In this document: positions 7,208 through 9,659 of the stretch, piece by piece | How the letters are laid out: each line of letters begins with the position of its first letter | How positions within the stretch are numbered: position 1 is the first letter of the stretch | From: Synechococcaceae cyanobacterium | GTDB taxonomy: Bacteria > Cyanobacteriota > Cyanobacteriia > PCC-6307 > Cyanobiaceae | Assembly: GCA_947460085.1 (NCBI GenBank) | Contig: CANHGA010000063.1 | Coordinates: 1 to 9,659, forward strand | Reading direction: 5' to 3' | Length of the DNA stretch: 9,659 nt | Notes under the pieces: model-generated | The model's database searches: none | What the model was told of the DNA's origin: nothing | The model's input: the letters and a program-made list of their open reading frames with translations, nothing else | Program-made: the position numbers and the translations under genes

Positions 7208-7219
7208 GGATCACCCCCC
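7208..7219 (-). promoter_or_regulatory. Extended Shine-Dalgarno site before the membrane-protein gene
   Basis: The minus strand reads GGGGGGTGATCC, one base, then ATG. All 12 bases can pair with the usual bacterial 16S rRNA 3' end (GGAUCACCUCCU) if two G-U pairs are allowed. The core G-run ends seven bases before the ATG at 7204-7206. This fixes the start and suggests efficient initiation within the operon. Confidence 0.6.
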
Positions 7220-7227
7220 TGGATCGC

Positions 7228-8184
7228 TTAGGCCGCTGGAGCCTTAACCACCAGTGTGGCGAGCGGTGGGCCCGCCGGAACAATGCCCGAAGGGTTCAGA
7301 GGGAACAGGGCCCCGAAGTAGTCCTGGCGCCAGGCCTGATCGCAGCAGGTGTCAGCCACCCCAGGGAGGGCATAAAACCGGGAGCGCCAGGCCCACAGAT
7401 CAGGCAATTGCCAGAGGGGTAGGCGGCTGCAGCCAAACAGGGGCGCATACACCAGCTCCATGCGGATCAAGGTGGGAAACAGCACCACGTCGGCCAGGCT
7501 CAGGTCGGAGCCGCTGAGCCATGGGTTCCCGCTTCCTAGGGCGGTATTGGCGGAGCCAAGGACCTCAAACAGGCTGGTTTCGGCCCGGTCGTAGGCGGCC
7601 TGGTTGCGGGCAAAGCCGCAGCGATACACCCCGTCGTTGACGGCGTGCTGCAGCTGCTCCCGCCAGCTGCCGGTGCGCTCCTGCTGGCCGGGCGGGTCGA
7701 GGTCGGGCCCGCTGGGCGAGGGCCAGTGGTTGAGCAGTTCAATCAGCCGGGCGCTTTCGCCCACGCAGATCTGCCCCCGGCGGCGGGAATAGAGCGCCGG
7801 CACCGTGGCCCTGGTGCCCCTTTTGGCCCCACAGCGCTGGTAGAGCTCGGCCAGGGTCTGACAGCCCTCAAACGGACGGGTAAACCGCCAGCGGCCCTCG
7901 GCCGGATCGGGCTCCACGATTTCCAGCTCGATGCTGGTTCCCAATTGGCGCAGGCTCCACACCAACCAGGCCCGGTGGGCCCAGGGGCAACTGCGACCCA
8001 CGATCAACACGTGGGAGCCGAGCTCGCTGGCATCGCCCGGCAGTGGGGGTAGTTCCAGGAAGGCTCCTGGGGGCCTGCGGTAGTTGCCGTCTTGGTCTGC
8101 GGGGCCGAGTCCACCCATCAATTGCTGCCACTCCCACTGCCAGAGGCAGCGGGCCGTGCGCACCAAAGCAGCAGGAGGGGCCAT
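7228..8184 (-). CDS. Xi-class glutathione transferase (glutathionyl-hydroquinone reductase-like)
   Basis: Xi-class enzymes remove glutathione from glutathionyl-hydroquinones with a catalytic cysteine, in the cytoplasm. The protein has 318 residues, near the family's usual length, and starts at ATG 8184. After an N-terminal extension (1-55) comes a thioredoxin-like fold with the hallmark CPWAH (66-70), where Cys 66 is the predicted nucleophile, and later VPALYS and GESARLIELLN (142-152), the glutathione-binding edge. The helical C-terminal domain has NDGVYRCGFARNQAAYDRAE (183-202), LSLADVVLFPTLIRMELVY (228-246) and a C-terminal NPSGIVPAGP (297-306), all family-like. Its native substrate in a cyanobacterium is unknown; quinones or other glutathione conjugates are guesses. 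It is the first gene of the leftward cluster, divergent from the aspartoacylase gene. The SD before the ATG is poor, so a later start such as Met 23 is possible but would remove residues resembling the family. Confidence 0.85.
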   Translation of the reverse strand: MAPPAALVRTARCLWQWEWQQLMGGLGPADQDGNYRRPPGAFLELPPLPGDASELGSHVLIVGRSCPWAHRAWLVWSLRQLGTSIELEIVEPDPAEGRWRFTRPFEGCQTLAELYQRCGAKRGTRATVPALYSRRRGQICVGESARLIELLNHWPSPSGPDLDPPGQQERTGSWREQLQHAVNDGVYRCGFARNQAAYDRAETSLFEVLGSANTALGSGNPWLSGSDLSLADVVLFPTLIRMELVYAPLFGCSRLPLWQLPDLWAWRSRFYALPGVADTCCDQAWRQDYFGALFPLNPSGIVPAGPPLATLVVKAPAA

Positions 8185-8254
8185 GGGAAGGGGCAGGCGA
8201 GGGTCTGAATCTGCGTCAGGCTGGCCCTGATTTCCAGTGCAGGCACCTGGTGCG
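8185..8254. promoter_or_regulatory. Divergent intergenic region with a small dyad
   Basis: This 70 bp separates the glutathione transferase and aspartoacylase starts and should carry promoters for both. It contains an inverted repeat, TCAGG (8216-8220) and CCTGA (8226-8230), separated by 5 bases, near the middle. That is a plausible operator or a small hairpin. I see no good -10/-35 pair on either strand. If the aspartoacylase starts at GTG 8237 the gap shrinks to 52 bp. Confidence 0.3.
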
Positions 8255-9232
8255 ATGGCAGCTCAATTCGCTCCCCCTCCAATCGCTCCCAAGGTGATGG
8301 TGGTGGGGGGAACCCACGGCAATGAGCGCAATGCCCCTTGGTTGCTGGAGTTTTGGCGCTCCCGACCCCAGGATCTGGCGAGCCAGGGCCTGGGGTTGGC
8401 CTTGGTGTTGGGCAATCCCGGGGCCCATGCCGTCAACCGCCGCTATCTGGAGCGGGATCTCAACCGCAGCTTTGACCCCGCCCTAAGGGATGGGGCCAGC
8501 TCCGGCCAGGCCGAGCTGGTGCGGGCCAGAGAGCTGGTGGATCAGTTTGGTCCTGCCGGGCTGGAGCCTTGCAGCGTGGTTCTGGATCTGCACAGCACCA
8601 CCAGCAGCATGGGCAATTGCCTGGTGGTGTACGGCCGCAGAGCGGCTGATTTGGCTTTGGCGGCTGGCATCCAAGCGCAACTGGGCCTGCCCATCTATTT
8701 GCATGAGGCCGATGGGGCCCAAACCGGTTTCTTGGTGGAACGCTGGCCCTGCGGCCTGGTGATTGAGGTGGGGCCCGTCCCCCAAGGGGTGCTCCAAAGC
8801 CAGATTTGTCGCCAAAGTCAACTGGCCGTTGAGGCCGCCCTAGCGGTGTTGGCCGATGCGGCCGACGGGGTATTGCGTTTACCCAACCAGCTGGTGGTGC
8901 ACCGCCATTTGGCCAGCGTGGATCTGCCCCGCCATGGCGACGGATCTCCGGCGGGCTGTATCCACCCCCAGCGCCAGGGCCGGGATTGGCAGCCCATGGG
9001 TCCTGGCGATGCGCTGTTTATCGATGCCGGCGGCCAAACCCTGGCCTATGGGCCCCCTGCGGGGCTGGAGCACGAGGTGGTGTGGCCGGTGTTCATCAAT
9101 GAAGCGGCCTATGGGGAAAAGGGCATTGCCCTGAGCCTCACCCGCAGGGAGGGTTGGCCCCTCGAGGCCTCCTGGGGCGAAGAGCTGGCCGCCCTAGCCC
9201 GGGCTTTGGAGCGCCCCAGCCCAGGGCGCTAA
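8255..9232 (+). CDS. Probable aspartoacylase (zinc amidohydrolase, AspA/AstE superfamily)
   Basis: Aspartoacylases hydrolyse N-acyl-aspartate to aspartate and a carboxylate with a single zinc ion. From ATG 8255 the protein has 325 residues. GGTHGNE (18-24) supplies predicted zinc ligands His 21 and Glu 24, and DLHSTTS (111-117) gives His 113. The RDLNRSF stretch (67-73) holds the substrate-binding Asn-Arg pair. VIEVGP (169-174) contains the predicted catalytic Glu 171, and INEAAYGEKG (281-290) a conserved tyrosine near Tyr 286. All are spaced as in human ASPA. A GTG at 8237 would add six residues; I prefer the ATG because family members start about 15-20 residues before GGTHGNE. Neither has a strong SD. 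The physiological substrate in cyanobacteria is not evident from the context. The stop codon overlaps that of the convergent lipoprotein gene. Family assignment is firm; substrate is inferred. Confidence 0.92.
   Translation: MAAQFAPPPIAPKVMVVGGTHGNERNAPWLLEFWRSRPQDLASQGLGLALVLGNPGAHAVNRRYLERDLNRSFDPALRDGASSGQAELVRARELVDQFGPAGLEPCSVVLDLHSTTSSMGNCLVVYGRRAADLALAAGIQAQLGLPIYLHEADGAQTGFLVERWPCGLVIEVGPVPQGVLQSQICRQSQLAVEAALAVLADAADGVLRLPNQLVVHRHLASVDLPRHGDGSPAGCIHPQRQGRDWQPMGPGDALFIDAGGQTLAYGPPAGLEHEVVWPVFINEAAYGEKGIALSLTRREGWPLEASWGEELAALARALERPSPGR
9210..9230. terminator. Hairpin at the aspartoacylase/lipoprotein convergent end
   Basis: AGCGCCC (9210-9216) and GGGCGCT (9224-9230) form a perfect 7-bp stem with a 7-base loop. 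The right arm ends on the first base of the aspartoacylase TAA and includes bases of the opposing TAG. It can fold in either transcript. No T-run follows on either strand, so it may act as a 3'-end stabiliser or a weak bidirectional terminator. Confidence 0.45.
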
Positions 9233-9558
9233 CCGCAAACAGTCGTGGTTTGTTCCTTGGTGCAGGGCAGGTCGCTGGTGCTGCCATCAGCCCAATAGAT
9301 CCGCAGGCGGTCGTCGCCACTACCGCTTCGGAAGGTGATCGATTTCACAGGGCCGGCCGGAGGCTTGCCTTGGCGATCGGAGCCATCCCGCGGGGTGGCT
9401 GCGTTGAGCCGCTGCTCCAGTTGCTGGATTTGCAGCTGCAATTGCTCTTGGCGCTGTTGCAGTTGCTGCAGGTCGCCGGGTTTGCGGCCCTGGCAGCCCG
9501 CCAGCGTGAGACTTCCTGCCAGCAGGGCAGCCAAGGGGAGGGGAAGGGGCTTGGCCAT
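9229..9558 (-). CDS. Small predicted lipoprotein with coiled coil, function unknown
   Basis: A 109-residue protein starting at ATG 9558. It begins with a signal peptide (KPLPLPLAALLAGSLTLAGC) ending in a lipobox LAGC, so Cys 22 should be lipidated and the mature protein anchored to a membrane outside the cytoplasm. Residues 29-52 are Gln/Leu-rich (LQQLQQRQEQLQLQIQQLEQ) and predicted to form a coiled coil. A Pro/Gly/Asp-rich linker (about 53-70) leads to a compact C-terminal segment (71-109; ITFRSGS, RIYWADGS) with Cys 99 and Cys 108, which could form a disulfide. I do not recognise the family. It converges on the aspartoacylase gene and the stop codons overlap. No strong SD or promoter is visible upstream. 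The lipobox, coiled coil and C-terminal extent make a real gene likely. Confidence 0.8.
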   Translation of the reverse strand: MAKPLPLPLAALLAGSLTLAGCQGRKPGDLQQLQQRQEQLQLQIQQLEQRLNAATPRDGSDRQGKPPAGPVKSITFRSGSGDDRLRIYWADGSTSDLPCTKEQTTTVCG

Positions 9559-9659
9559 GCCAGGACGGGCTTGATCTGCCCTGTCTTAGCAGTGCCCCAA
9601 GGGTTTGCAGGAATGGCTTGCGGCAATCTCCTCGCCTTGAAGCGACCCCCTCACAATCG

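Noticed and set aside
9345..9626. 93-codon minus-strand frame overlapping the lipoprotein gene
   Set aside because: Its Ser/Cys/Asn-rich translation is the out-of-frame reading of the Gln/Leu coiled coil; the lipoprotein frame has a lipobox and domain structure.
9559..9659. Possible gene or promoter in the last 100 bases
   Set aside because: No coding pattern and no convincing -10/-35 pair. From memory, psbA sits near the aspartoacylase gene in some picocyanobacteria, but nothing here shows it.
1..9659. Hidden mobile, defence or CRISPR system
   Set aside because: No transposase, integrase, toxin-antitoxin, nuclease cassette, terminal inverted repeats or spaced repeats were seen; composition is even and every large gene belongs to a core family. 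I also noticed no complete HIP1 octamer (GCGATCGC).

Overview
The window looks like core chromosome of a GC-rich picocyanobacterium (Synechococcus/Cyanobium type). The evidence is gene content: a CP12-family protein, a short Obg GTPase without a C-terminal extension, a cyanobacterial-type aspartoacylase, a MutS2 and a DUF2301-type membrane protein. GC content is high and even throughout. I see no tRNA, rRNA, CRISPR array, insertion sequence, prophage gene or atypical composition, so this is not an accessory island.

Layout from left to right. (1) mutS2 runs rightwards, with its 5' end cut off by the window edge. (2) A MalK/UgpC-type sugar-importer ATPase gene runs leftwards and converges on mutS2; no permease or binding-protein gene is beside it. 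(3) obgE runs rightwards, divergent from the ATPase gene across about 50 bp. (4) A small CP12-like gene runs leftwards and converges on obgE; an 18-base perfect palindrome begins and ends with the two stop codons. (5) A leftward cluster follows, in transcription order: a Xi-class glutathione transferase, a DUF2301-like membrane protein (21 bp gap) and a Uup-like ABC-F ATPase (4-base overlap). The CP12-like gene lies 114 bp further downstream. (6) A rightward aspartoacylase gene is divergent from the transferase. (7) A small leftward lipoprotein gene has a stop codon that overlaps the aspartoacylase stop. The last 100 bases hold no gene I can support.

Functionally this is a set of housekeeping and stress genes: nucleic-acid and ribosome maintenance (MutS2, Obg, Uup-like ABC-F), carbon-metabolism redox control (CP12-like), thiol chemistry (glutathione transferase), transport (sugar ATPase), plus an amidohydrolase and a lipoprotein of unknown role. 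The gene order does not make them one pathway, and I found no convincing new multi-gene system.

The points most worth a second look are small: the CP12 variant without an N-terminal cysteine pair; hairpins placed over convergent stop codons; a four-run G-quadruplex motif inside the ABC-F gene; unusually long Shine-Dalgarno complementarity before the DUF2301-like gene; and TTG starts supported by good ribosome binding sites.
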